Assembly: GCA_964372165.1 (NCBI GenBank)
Contig: CAYJPT010000028.1
Coordinates: 1 to 21,861 of the forward strand
DNA from: CAYJAD01 sp964372165
GTDB taxonomy: Bacteria > Desulfobacterota > Desulfovibrionia > Desulfovibrionales > Desulfovibrionaceae
Reading direction: 5' to 3'
DNA: 21,861 nt
The notes beneath the pieces were generated by a model that was not told the DNA's origin, searched no databases, and was given only the letters and a program-made list of their open reading frames with translations. Made by a program: the position numbers and the translations under genes. Shown piece after piece: positions 1 to 7,604 of the stretch. Numbering within the stretch: the first letter of the stretch is position 1; every line of letters starts with the position of its first letter.

Positions 1-32
1 TACGTGTCTTATGTAAATTTTGGTGTGATAAA

Positions 33-63
33 CAAAAAAGGCTTAGATGAATAATCTAAGCCT
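33..63 (-). terminator. Intrinsic terminator of tRNA-Asp
   Basis: A perfect 10-bp stem (39-48 with 54-63) has a 5-nt loop. Read on the minus strand it is followed by a run of six T (complement of the A run at 34-39). It starts 13 nt after the CCA end of the tRNA-Asp gene, so it fits a Rho-independent terminator for that tRNA transcript and possibly for read-through from the kinase gene upstream. Confidence 0.85.
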
Positions 64-75
64 CATTTTGTTTTA

Positions 76-152
<77 letters not shown>

Positions 153-170
153 TCCCGTTAAGGAAATTTA

Positions 171-199
171 TTTTTATCAAAAAGTATTGTGCTTTGCAA
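171..199 (-). promoter_or_regulatory. Possible sigma70 promoter of tRNA-Asp
   Basis: On the minus strand TTGCAA (194-199) and TAAAAA (171-176) are separated by 17 nt. The -10 match is only 4 of 6. The spacing to the tRNA 5' end at 152 leaves a leader of roughly ten bases. The position makes sense, but such hexamers are common in AT-rich DNA. Confidence 0.35.
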
Positions 200-284
200 G
201 CTTTTTTGTGTAATTTTAAAAATTTTATTTAAATTCGTGTAACTAATTAATATTGCATGCTTTAATTTTAAAATTCTAATTTCA

Positions 285-3200
285 TTATTCATTGCTGTGG
301 TCAATGTCGTTGTGTCTTTTATTGGTCAACCAGTTAAGCAATGTATTACGTAATTCATGTGGTGAAATGGGTTTAGCTATATGATCATCCATACCTGCCT
401 CAGTGCAACGAAGTTTGTCTTCAGCTAGTACATTTGCGGTCATGGCAACTATGGGCAAATTACTTACATAAGGTAATTCGTCTTCCATGGCACGTATATT
501 ACGTGTTGCCTCTAAACCATCCATTACTGGCATTTGCATATCCATTAAAATCAAGTCATAGTGATTGGCTTTGACTTTTTCAATAGCCTCTTTTCCATCG
601 GATGCAATATCCAAAGTCAATTTGTAATCTTCAAGTAAGGCTGTGGCAATTTCTTGGTTGATTATATTATCTTCTACCAAAAGCACATGTTTTCCTTGAA
701 TGCTTGTCGGGTCAACTTGTGCATAGCTTTTGTTTGCAAATAATTCTGCGATATTGTTTTCATTTTTGTCATCAAGCTGTGCAAAATTGCCAATTTTTGC
801 TCTAATAGTGCAAGTAAATGTTGACCCCTCACCTAACTTTGAATCTAGGCTAATACTTCCTCCCATAAGTTCAACTAGGCGACTACTAATAACCAGCCCA
901 AGCCCCGTACCACCAAAACGGCGTGAAGTTGAAGTGTCAGCTTGCGTAAAGGGTTGAAAAAGTCGAGCAGCTTGCTCTTCTGATAATCCAATGCCTGTAT
1001 CTGATACAATGAAATTAATAAGTGCTTCCTTTTCATTTACATATTCTTGCAAAGATACATGCAAGCTAACCTTTCCTTGCTGGGTAAATTTTATTGCATT
1101 GCCTAGTAGGTTAAGCAGTATTTGGTTAAGTCTTTCACGATCACCAATAATAATTGGTGGTACTTCGTCATCGACCATGCTTGTAAGCTCAAGCTTTTTT
1201 TCTTGTGCTGTGAAAAGCATGATGCTGTGTATAGCATTCATGCTCGCTACAAGATTAAAAGGTGCAAGCTCAAGGTCCATCTTATTAGCTTCGATTTTTG
1301 AAAAATCTAGTATGTCATTAATAATACGTAAAAGCCCCGCAGCAGAAATTGATATTTTATCTATATAGTTTGACTGTTTAGGAGATAGGTTCGATTTGTC
1401 AAAAAGATGCAAAAAACCAAGAATAGCATTCATAGGGGTGCGTATTTCATGGCTCATAGTTGCCAAAAAATCACCTTTAGCTTTAGTTGCAGATTCAGCC
1501 GCATCTCTTGCCTCAATAAGTTCTTGTTCAATTTTTCGCTGCTCTGTAACTTCCATAGCCCAAACAACAGTGATTTGTTCTTTTTGTAATGTGGTGCAAA
1601 TGGTTGTTATTAAAAGTTGCCTAATATTTCCATTGGGGTCACAAATGGTAAATGGTTCATCATAAGTATTAATATTGTTATTAACATTTGCTTGCATGCC
1701 AGCAACATTGCCAGATATCATATTATGCCCAGTTGGCGACGGACCACCTGCAAATATTCCTGATAGTTCTTTGGCCTTTGGGTTACAATATTGTATTACA
1801 TGATTTTTGCTAAAGAATACTCCAGCAGGGCAATTATCCAATAAAGCTTCAAAACGTGAGATGTCGGTTTCAAGTTTATTTTGCAAATCTAATGTTGCAG
1901 TAATGTCAGTGGATAGACTGACACATGATTTGACCGCACCATCTTTATCAAAAAGAGGATTTTGTACACTTTGGAAAATTGATTTATTGCCGTAAGGGTC
2001 AGTAAATACAACTGTGCTTGTAATGCTTTGTTTGGTTTCGCCTACCCGATTTAAAATTTTTAACTGTTCCTCAAAGCCTTTTTCGCCCAAACCAACTTTT
2101 AAAGCCCTGTACATAGCTTTTTGATCTTCAGCGCGTAAGAATTGTTTTGCATTGGCATTTGCTACAAGAATTTCTCCTTTAACGGAATGCACAATGATGG
2201 GGGAGGGTAAATTATCTATAATTTGCTGTAGTTCATCATTATGACTCTTGGCAACATCAATTTCAATCTTTTGATAGTGCGCTGAAAGATCAACCCCTAG
2301 TAAAATCCAACTATCTTTCTCCGTACTGGGTAATACATGCCATTGGATGTCTATTTTTTGATTGTTTGATGCATAAAGTGGTAAAATGAATGGAGTGTTT
2401 CCATTTAGGAATGTTTGTAATGTGTCCAAGCTTCTGTCTTTGATAAAGCTTGTGAAATATGTAGGAATATCATGGGCTAAATCTAATTTTTTTGTAAGAC
2501 TGTCATTTGCATAGAGTATTTTTGTGTCATTACTAATAACTACATAAAAAATTTCTTCTACATGTAGAGCTATTGTAGCTATGTTGCGGTGATGTTTGTA
2601 TGTTTTTCTAATTTTAAATAAGTAAATGATGTATGCAGCAAGTAGCGCTACCATAACAACCATAATGCTTATGGAAAAGTACAAAACGTCATTAATGATT
2701 TCCGAAGCACGTTGCTTTTGTACAATAGTAATAACGCTCCAACCGCTAAAACCTAATGGATTTATAATTAAATAGCTGTCCAACCCACCATAGTTAAAGG
2801 TTCGTTCAATACTTCCTTGATTTGCTATCAAGCGTCGTATATCTGCATAAGCAAGTCCATTTTCGCCTGCTACCATGGCGTAGAAATTGTCTTTGAGTAT
2901 TTTTTGGTCTGTTAATAGGACACCATTATCATCCATAAATTGATTAACGGCGTTATTTTGTTCGTGAATCCTTGCGCCCAAGGCGAAATATACTTCAACT
3001 GCTGACTCAACAGCAATTAGTACTCCAATAATGGAATGGTCCTTAATTAATGGCACTGCATGGGCAATAACTGGTTCATCGTAAAGTGGGCTATTTAGTA
3101 TGGCCGAGTATGATGGATTTCCATTCATAGCATCTTTGAAATAATTACGTCGTGAAACGTTCATAGTTCTACCGCTTGAACTATAAGTCACGCCATTTTC

Positions 3201-3527
3201 GTCTGTAATGAGAATATCAAGCCAACTATTTTTTTGAGCTTCACTTGCTAATAAATCTAATTTTGTTTTAGGAGCGGTATGCTCAGCTGTCAGGATTGGA
3301 TTTGCTGCAATACTTTCTAGGCGGATGATTCCGTTATCCATGCGTAACTGTGCAATATTTGCAGCATCATGCCCTAAGTCGGTCATGGTATTTTTTAGGT
3401 CGTCATGTAATAATCTATCCAGTTGAAAGATATAGAATGAACCAACACCTATAAATACGGCTGGTAATAAGCATAACAACAAAACAATACTTATCATATC
3501 TGTTTGATGTTTTTTAGTGTCGAACAT
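285..3527 (-). CDS. Membrane-bound hybrid sensor histidine kinase (Cache-PAS-HisKA-HATPase-REC)
   Basis: A 1080-residue hybrid kinase. A transmembrane helix (about 11-34) and a second one (about 280-304) bracket an extracytoplasmic region of about 245 residues that looks like a double Cache ligand-binding domain. Three PAS-like segments follow (about 321-415, 431-545 and 558-665). The HisKA domain carries SHEIRTPMN with phospho-accepting His693. The ATPase domain shows the N box near 801-811, DTGIGL (D843) and GGTGLGL (872-878). The C-terminal receiver has E952/D953, the phosphorylatable Asp996 in LILMDMQMP, T1030 and K1052. All residues needed for autophosphorylation and transfer to the receiver are present. 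No Hpt domain, separate response regulator or DNA-binding output gene lies nearby, so the output partner is unknown. The start has a GAGGT Shine-Dalgarno 5-6 nt upstream. It is last in a possible rex-cobS-nitroreductase-kinase transcript. The ligand cannot be inferred. Confidence 0.95.
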   Translation of the reverse strand: MFDTKKHQTDMISIVLLLCLLPAVFIGVGSFYIFQLDRLLHDDLKNTMTDLGHDAANIAQLRMDNGIIRLESIAANPILTAEHTAPKTKLDLLASEAQKNSWLDILITDENGVTYSSSGRTMNVSRRNYFKDAMNGNPSYSAILNSPLYDEPVIAHAVPLIKDHSIIGVLIAVESAVEVYFALGARIHEQNNAVNQFMDDNGVLLTDQKILKDNFYAMVAGENGLAYADIRRLIANQGSIERTFNYGGLDSYLIINPLGFSGWSVITIVQKQRASEIINDVLYFSISIMVVMVALLAAYIIYLFKIRKTYKHHRNIATIALHVEEIFYVVISNDTKILYANDSLTKKLDLAHDIPTYFTSFIKDRSLDTLQTFLNGNTPFILPLYASNNQKIDIQWHVLPSTEKDSWILLGVDLSAHYQKIEIDVAKSHNDELQQIIDNLPSPIIVHSVKGEILVANANAKQFLRAEDQKAMYRALKVGLGEKGFEEQLKILNRVGETKQSITSTVVFTDPYGNKSIFQSVQNPLFDKDGAVKSCVSLSTDITATLDLQNKLETDISRFEALLDNCPAGVFFSKNHVIQYCNPKAKELSGIFAGGPSPTGHNMISGNVAGMQANVNNNINTYDEPFTICDPNGNIRQLLITTICTTLQKEQITVVWAMEVTEQRKIEQELIEARDAAESATKAKGDFLATMSHEIRTPMNAILGFLHLFDKSNLSPKQSNYIDKISISAAGLLRIINDILDFSKIEANKMDLELAPFNLVASMNAIHSIMLFTAQEKKLELTSMVDDEVPPIIIGDRERLNQILLNLLGNAIKFTQQGKVSLHVSLQEYVNEKEALINFIVSDTGIGLSEEQAARLFQPFTQADTSTSRRFGGTGLGLVISSRLVELMGGSISLDSKLGEGSTFTCTIRAKIGNFAQLDDKNENNIAELFANKSYAQVDPTSIQGKHVLLVEDNIINQEIATALLEDYKLTLDIASDGKEAIEKVKANHYDLILMDMQMPVMDGLEATRNIRAMEDELPYVSNLPIVAMTANVLAEDKLRCTEAGMDDHIAKPISPHELRNTLLNWLTNKRHNDIDHSNE

Positions 3528-3581
3528 AATACCTCATCACCTAGAATAAATTTTGATTATAATGGTGATTGCTAAAAATCC

Positions 3582-4160
3582 TTATAAAGACTTTAACAAT
3601 ACTTCTTCTAAGCTTCGTTTGGGTACAAAATGGCTTTGCTCATCATCACGCCAATATTTAAAATCACCATTGTCGGGCATGTTGGTCAGTACACGTTTTT
3701 CTTTTGCGACGCCAAAAGCTAAAATTAAACCAATTTCCATATCTTCTGGAACTTCAAAAAGCTCTGCACATTCTTTAGGTGTAAACGAGGCATGCATGCA
3801 GCAACCCCAACCTTTAGTATGTGCTGCAAGTTGCATTGTTTGCGCAGCAATGCCTATATCCATGTGCACGAGCTTTCCTGAACCTTTAGGGCAAAGTATT
3901 GCAATATAGATACTTGGACGCTCGCCTTTTTCTGGACCGCTCCACTTGAGTATACCAGCCCAACGTGTATGTTCAAAAATGGCATCACAAGCTTTTTGGC
4001 TTTCAATGGCACAAAAACGTAGCACTTGCGCATTGCGTGCACAAGGACACTTGCGTGCACAATCCACTAGCCACTCTATTGCGTCAATGCCTAGGCGTTG
4101 GTCTTCAACAAAACGGCGACAACTACGAGCTTCATGAATTAATTGATCAAAATCCATCAT
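3582..4160 (-). CDS. Nitroreductase-family flavoprotein, Cys-rich
   Basis: A 192-residue protein with the nitroreductase-fold pattern: an N-terminal RSCRRF segment (12-17), where the family has an Arg-rich FMN phosphate contact; CPCARNAQ (38-45), where most members have a PSAxNxQ-like stretch; the central helix DIGIAAQTMQLAA (101-113); and GWGCCMH (117-123) before the C-terminal strand. Members bind FMN and use NAD(P)H to reduce quinones, nitro compounds or similar substrates. The substrate here is unknown. Ten cysteines in 192 residues, including CxxxCxC at 34-40 and a CC pair at 120-121, are more than the family usually has. cobS is immediately upstream (34 nt). BluB, which makes the cobalamin lower ligand, is also a nitroreductase-fold enzyme, but this protein does not look like BluB. 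The start has AGGAA upstream; a second Met follows directly. Confidence 0.85.
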   Translation of the reverse strand: MMDFDQLIHEARSCRRFVEDQRLGIDAIEWLVDCARKCPCARNAQVLRFCAIESQKACDAIFEHTRWAGILKWSGPEKGERPSIYIAILCPKGSGKLVHMDIGIAAQTMQLAAHTKGWGCCMHASFTPKECAELFEVPEDMEIGLILAFGVAKEKRVLTNMPDNGDFKYWRDDEQSHFVPKRSLEEVLLKSL

Positions 4161-4194
4161 GATTCCTGCTAGATTTATTTAAAAATTATTTCTT

Positions 4195-4932
4195 TCAAGT
4201 TAACAGAACAAGCACACATTGTCCAGTAATGATGATAGTACCAAGAAAATCTCCATTACTCCCACCATGTTTTTGGGCAATGTTTTTTAAAGCAAAAAAT
4301 AAGGTGGCTGTTATTATGTAGGTAAGTATGGCAAACTTTAGCCCTAAAGGTAAAAGTATTGCAAAACTCAATATGATATAGCAAGTGTAGGTGTAGGAAT
4401 TTAGAGGTTTACAAATTTTACCACCCAATGACGTCGGATTAAAAGGCAAAACCATGTGGCTAAAAAGTACGCAAAGCACTCGACCAAATATTGGTATAAT
4501 GAAAAGTGCATACCATTGGTGATTTCTAATAATTGACTCTATACCAATCAATTGAACGGATATACACATAAAAAGAGCTATTGCCCCAAAAACTCCAATT
4601 CTACTGTCATGCATTACTTTCCAAAAACTGCTACCTTGTGCCTGGCTTCCAATTGCATCACTTACATCAGCTAGGCCATCATAGTGCAGACCACGCGTGA
4701 CCCATAAATCAAGCACTATATATAGCCATGCTAATAACCAGCTTGAATTCAGTGCAAGAGTTTGTGCAATAAAAATGATAATGCAATAAGCAAACCCCAA
4801 TAAAGCACCTATAGGTGCAAACCACATACGTGCTTTTGCAAGTAATATATCATCAATAATTTTTGGAGAGCCAAAACGTGTAAGTAAGCTTAATGCTACG
4901 GCAAAAGTATTAAGGTCTTTTGCGTGCAACAT
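4195..4932 (-). CDS. cobS: Adenosylcobinamide-GDP ribazoletransferase CobS
   Basis: A 245-residue integral membrane enzyme that joins adenosylcobinamide-GDP with alpha-ribazole (or a comparable nucleoside) in the last steps of cobamide synthesis. Family signatures are clear: TRGLHYDGLADVSDA (79-93), matching the GLHxDGLADxxDG motif, MHDSRIGVFG (107-116), and GGSNGDFLG near 223-231. Several hydrophobic helices span the rest, with the conserved polar loop between the second and third helical blocks. The length is normal. It starts 3 nt after the rex stop codon, so the two are almost certainly co-transcribed and its ribosome-binding site lies inside the end of rex. No other cobalamin gene is in the window. 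Confidence 0.95.
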   Translation of the reverse strand: MLHAKDLNTFAVALSLLTRFGSPKIIDDILLAKARMWFAPIGALLGFAYCIIIFIAQTLALNSSWLLAWLYIVLDLWVTRGLHYDGLADVSDAIGSQAQGSSFWKVMHDSRIGVFGAIALFMCISVQLIGIESIIRNHQWYALFIIPIFGRVLCVLFSHMVLPFNPTSLGGKICKPLNSYTYTCYIILSFAILLPLGLKFAILTYIITATLFFALKNIAQKHGGSNGDFLGTIIITGQCVLVLLT

Positions 4933-4935
4933 AAA

Positions 4936-5574
4936 CTATGTTGGCCTGCTTAACTTGAAAGCTAATGAGTAAATATGATGAAAGAAATCTACATATTCTA
5001 CATGTACATCTTTAGGTACATTTATTCGTGAATGGGCAAAGTTGATTATACCGTGTATGCCTGAGTCAATAATATGATTGGCAGCTCTTTGAGCACGTTC
5101 AGGTGGTGTGGTTAGGAAAGCCATTTCAATGTTTAGCTCGCTGACTTGCTCTTTTAGTTTTTTGGTACATACTACTTCAAGACCATATACCTTTTCACCA
5201 ATCTTAAAAGGATCACAGTCAAATGCTCCAACTATATTGAATCCTTTTTTACGAAACTCTGCATGCTTTAGTAAGGCTCGTCCCATATTGCCAACTCCTA
5301 CTAAAGCTATACGCCATTCCTTTGATATTCCAAGAGCATCAGAAATAGAAGCTATCAGGCTTCTAACATGGTAACCAACACCGCGCACGCCAAATTCACC
5401 AAAATATGCAAGGTCTTTTCGAACCTGCGATGCATTTACATCACATGCCTTAGCCAGTGGGTCTGACGATATAACCTCAATGCCCTCTTGGTCAATATGC
5501 TCTAAAACTTGAATGTAAATTGAAAGACGTTGTATGGTTGCCTTTGGAATGTGTAGGCTTTTGATGTTGTCCAT
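4936..5574 (-). CDS. rex: Redox-sensing transcriptional repressor Rex
   Basis: A 212-residue Rex protein. The N-terminal winged helix (about 8-80) contains the hallmark VRKDLAYFGEFGVRGVGY (51-68). A Rossmann domain follows with GVGNMG (93-98) and the acidic Asp119-Cys-Asp region after the second strand. A C-terminal swapped helix (YVDFFHHIYSLAFKLS, 194-209) completes the family layout. Rex binds DNA when NAD+ is high and is released by NADH, so it couples respiratory and fermentative genes to the NADH/NAD+ ratio. It lies just downstream of the lactate operon but is separated from it by a terminator and has its own promoter. The Shine-Dalgarno GAGGGG is 6-7 nt before ATG. Co-transcription with cobS is likely. 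Confidence 0.97.
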   Translation of the reverse strand: MDNIKSLHIPKATIQRLSIYIQVLEHIDQEGIEVISSDPLAKACDVNASQVRKDLAYFGEFGVRGVGYHVRSLIASISDALGISKEWRIALVGVGNMGRALLKHAEFRKKGFNIVGAFDCDPFKIGEKVYGLEVVCTKKLKEQVSELNIEMAFLTTPPERAQRAANHIIDSGIHGIINFAHSRINVPKDVHVEYVDFFHHIYSLAFKLSRPT

Positions 5575-5622
5575 GTATACCCCTCGTGTAGTTATGATAA
5601 GGGACTAGAAAATACTGTAATA

Positions 5623-5651
5623 ACAATAATTATTAAAATAAAACTTGTCAA
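5623..5651 (-). promoter_or_regulatory. sigma70-type promoter of rex
   Basis: On the minus strand a perfect TTGACA (5646-5651) is followed after 17 nt by TATTGT (5623-5628, 4 of 6). It lies 50 nt before the rex start and just after the lactate operon terminator, whose T tract ends next to the -35 box. This supports rex having its own transcript. Confidence 0.6.
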
Positions 5652-5654
5652 TAT

Positions 5655-5699
5655 AAAAAAATAAAAAAAGCAGCACCGCATAATAATACAGTGCTGCTT
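5655..5699 (-). terminator. Intrinsic terminator of the lactate operon
   Basis: AAGCAGCAC (5691-5699 read on the minus strand) pairs with GTGCTGCTT (5668-5676), a 9-bp stem. It is followed on the minus strand by a T-rich tract including two T7 runs. It lies 44 nt after the lctP stop codon and before the rex promoter. Confidence 0.9.
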
Positions 5700-5742
5700 A
5701 AATTCAAATATTACATTGCCCTAAGGCATTTGTAATTATAGT

Positions 5743-7437
5743 TTAATATAGAGTTGGGAAAGCCCATACTAGGTATGTGGCAATAATACCAACTACTACG
5801 CCATAAAGTACGAAAGGCCAGAAGGTCTTTTTAAGAACCATGCCTTCCTTACCGGCAAGACCAACAACGGCGCAAACAGCAACAATGTTGTGTACGCATA
5901 CCATGTTACCCATACCACCACCAACAGCCTGAGCAGCTACGATGAGCTGACGTGGCATGTTAAGTACTGCTGCAGTATTCCATTGGAATTCAGCAAAGAG
6001 TAAGTCTGATACTGTGTTTGAACCAGTGATAAATGCACCAAGTCCACCCACAAATGAAGCAAGCATTGGCCATGCACTGCCGGCAAAGGCAGCTACTGTT
6101 TCAGCCATGGCAAGCGGCATTGATGGTAGGCTAGCAGGGTTAACGCCTGAACCACGGAAAATTGATACCAATGATACAGCAAAAATAAGAGCTATTGTTG
6201 GAGCTTGCATTTTGCTTATGGAAGTTGTCCAAGCACGTTTTACAGCATCACCACTCATGCCATGAATACCTATAGTTAATATAGCTACAAGTATAAATGG
6301 AATGGTACCTGGTAGGTATAAGTAAGCAATGGAAGCATCTACATTAGTATAACCTAAAATATCATTGAACGGAATGGTCTTTGAAGCAAGCCAGCCCTTA
6401 AGTCCAAGTTCATTAATACGTGTAATAACTAGGATGAAACCAATAAGTGCATAGGGTAGCCATGCTTTAAATTGGCTCATGTGTGGAGTGAACTCAGTTT
6501 TGGCAGAAGTTTTAACACTACCTGTCCATTCTTCATCCCAAGTGTCTTGTGGGCCAAATGTCCACACATCTTTTGGTACGCAGAAACCTTTTTTTGTACC
6601 AAATACTAAGATTCCAAGACCTACAAGACCACCAATAAGTGATGGGAATTCTGGTCCGAGCATCCATGCAAAAAGAAGATATGGTACAAGGAAGCAAACA
6701 GCAGCAAATACGCAATACTTCCATGCTTTAAAGCCTTCTGCCCATGATTTGTTTGGACCATAGAAGCGTGTCATAAATCCAAGCACAAATATTGGCAGGA
6801 TAATGGCCATAGGACCATGCATTGTTGTCGCCCATTCACCAATAACTTTACTAAATGAAGCATAATCAGTGAAGTTAACGCCAGCAGCGCCTGAGGTCAC
6901 AGCTGCACTGATTGGGTCTTTTAGGAATTGCATACCTACTAAGATAGGTGTACCAACAGCGCCAAATGTTACTGGGAAGCTGTTAAACACAAGGCAGATT
7001 ACTGCTGCAGCCAATGGCGGAAAGCCAAGGGCCAAAAGTAATGGAGCTGCAAGAGCCGCTGGAGTACCAAAGCCGGCAGCACCTTCAATAAATGATGCAA
7101 ACATATAACCAATAATAATGGTTTGTATACGACGGTCACGGCTAATATTTTGCATGCCATACTGGATTGTTTCCATACCACCGCTTTCTTGCAGGGTAAA
7201 CAGAATCAAGATAGCACCAAATACAATTATGAGCACGCCAATGGCAGTCACAACACCTTGTAAAGTTAGAGCTAAAATGTAGGTCGGGTCTAGTTGCCAT
7301 GCAGCAACACCGGCAACTGCAGCGATTAACCATGCAATGGGCATTGCTCTTGTTGCTGGCCAGCGTAAGCCCACCATGAGTACTAAGGCTGCCAAAATGG
7401 GCAGGATAGCAATTAACGCCAAAAATGATACGGACAT
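5743..7437 (-). CDS. lctP: Lactate permease (LctP/LldP family)
   Basis: A very hydrophobic protein of 564 residues from the preferred start, with a dozen or more membrane segments. It matches the lactate permease family (TC 2.A.14), which imports lactate, and often glycolate, with protons. Clear family blocks are EGAAGFGTPAALAAP (about 118-132) and NSFPVTFGAVGTP (about 152-164). A GTG codon lies 9 nt further upstream, but the Shine-Dalgarno AGGTGG sits 5 nt before the ATG at 7437 and overlaps that GTG, so I chose the ATG. It is last in the operon behind the two lactate dehydrogenases, after a 162-nt gap with hairpins, and is followed by a strong terminator. The context points to lactate rather than glycolate as the main substrate. 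Confidence 0.95.
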   Translation of the reverse strand: MSVSFLALIAILPILAALVLMVGLRWPATRAMPIAWLIAAVAGVAAWQLDPTYILALTLQGVVTAIGVLIIVFGAILILFTLQESGGMETIQYGMQNISRDRRIQTIIIGYMFASFIEGAAGFGTPAALAAPLLLALGFPPLAAAVICLVFNSFPVTFGAVGTPILVGMQFLKDPISAAVTSGAAGVNFTDYASFSKVIGEWATTMHGPMAIILPIFVLGFMTRFYGPNKSWAEGFKAWKYCVFAAVCFLVPYLLFAWMLGPEFPSLIGGLVGLGILVFGTKKGFCVPKDVWTFGPQDTWDEEWTGSVKTSAKTEFTPHMSQFKAWLPYALIGFILVITRINELGLKGWLASKTIPFNDILGYTNVDASIAYLYLPGTIPFILVAILTIGIHGMSGDAVKRAWTTSISKMQAPTIALIFAVSLVSIFRGSGVNPASLPSMPLAMAETVAAFAGSAWPMLASFVGGLGAFITGSNTVSDLLFAEFQWNTAAVLNMPRQLIVAAQAVGGGMGNMVCVHNIVAVCAVVGLAGKEGMVLKKTFWPFVLYGVVVGIIATYLVWAFPTLY

Positions 7438-7534
7438 ATCAACCACCTAAAAAAGTTTTGGGAAATTCCCGGTTTATACTGTCAGCCTTTTGCAAAGACC
7501 GTATCCAAACACCAAGGGGCTTTAGCCCTAAATT

Positions 7535-7604
7535 AATAGTTAAAATAGTAAATGCATGGACCGGACTTTATAGCAAGCCCGGTCCATGTGATATTTTAAC
7601 TATT
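7535..7604 (-). terminator. Nested inverted repeat at the 3' end of the lutB-lutA fusion
   Basis: Perfect 13-bp outer arms (7535-7547 with 7592-7604) enclose perfect 10-bp GC-richer inner arms, CATGGACCGG (7555-7564) and CCGGTCCATG (7579-7588). The inner loop is 14 nt. The outer right arm covers the stop codon of the upstream gene at 7600-7602. Read on the minus strand the hairpin is followed by only a weak T-rich tail, so it may be a partial terminator, an mRNA 3' stabiliser or a processing site between the dehydrogenase genes and lctP. A smaller GGGC/GCCC hairpin lies at 7517-7528 further into the gap. Confidence 0.55.

Noticed and set aside
3553..3909. A 118-codon plus-strand frame opposite the nitroreductase gene
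   Set aside because: It lies antisense within a gene with clear family motifs and has no recognisable domain; it is a shadow frame. The same holds for the other long antisense frames at 991-1368, 5957-6265, 11242-11760 and 19792-20163.
3582..4160. Nitroreductase-family protein as BluB, the lower-ligand synthase
   Set aside because: The neighbour cobS makes this tempting, but the sequence does not look like BluB and the Cys-rich loop is not a BluB feature.
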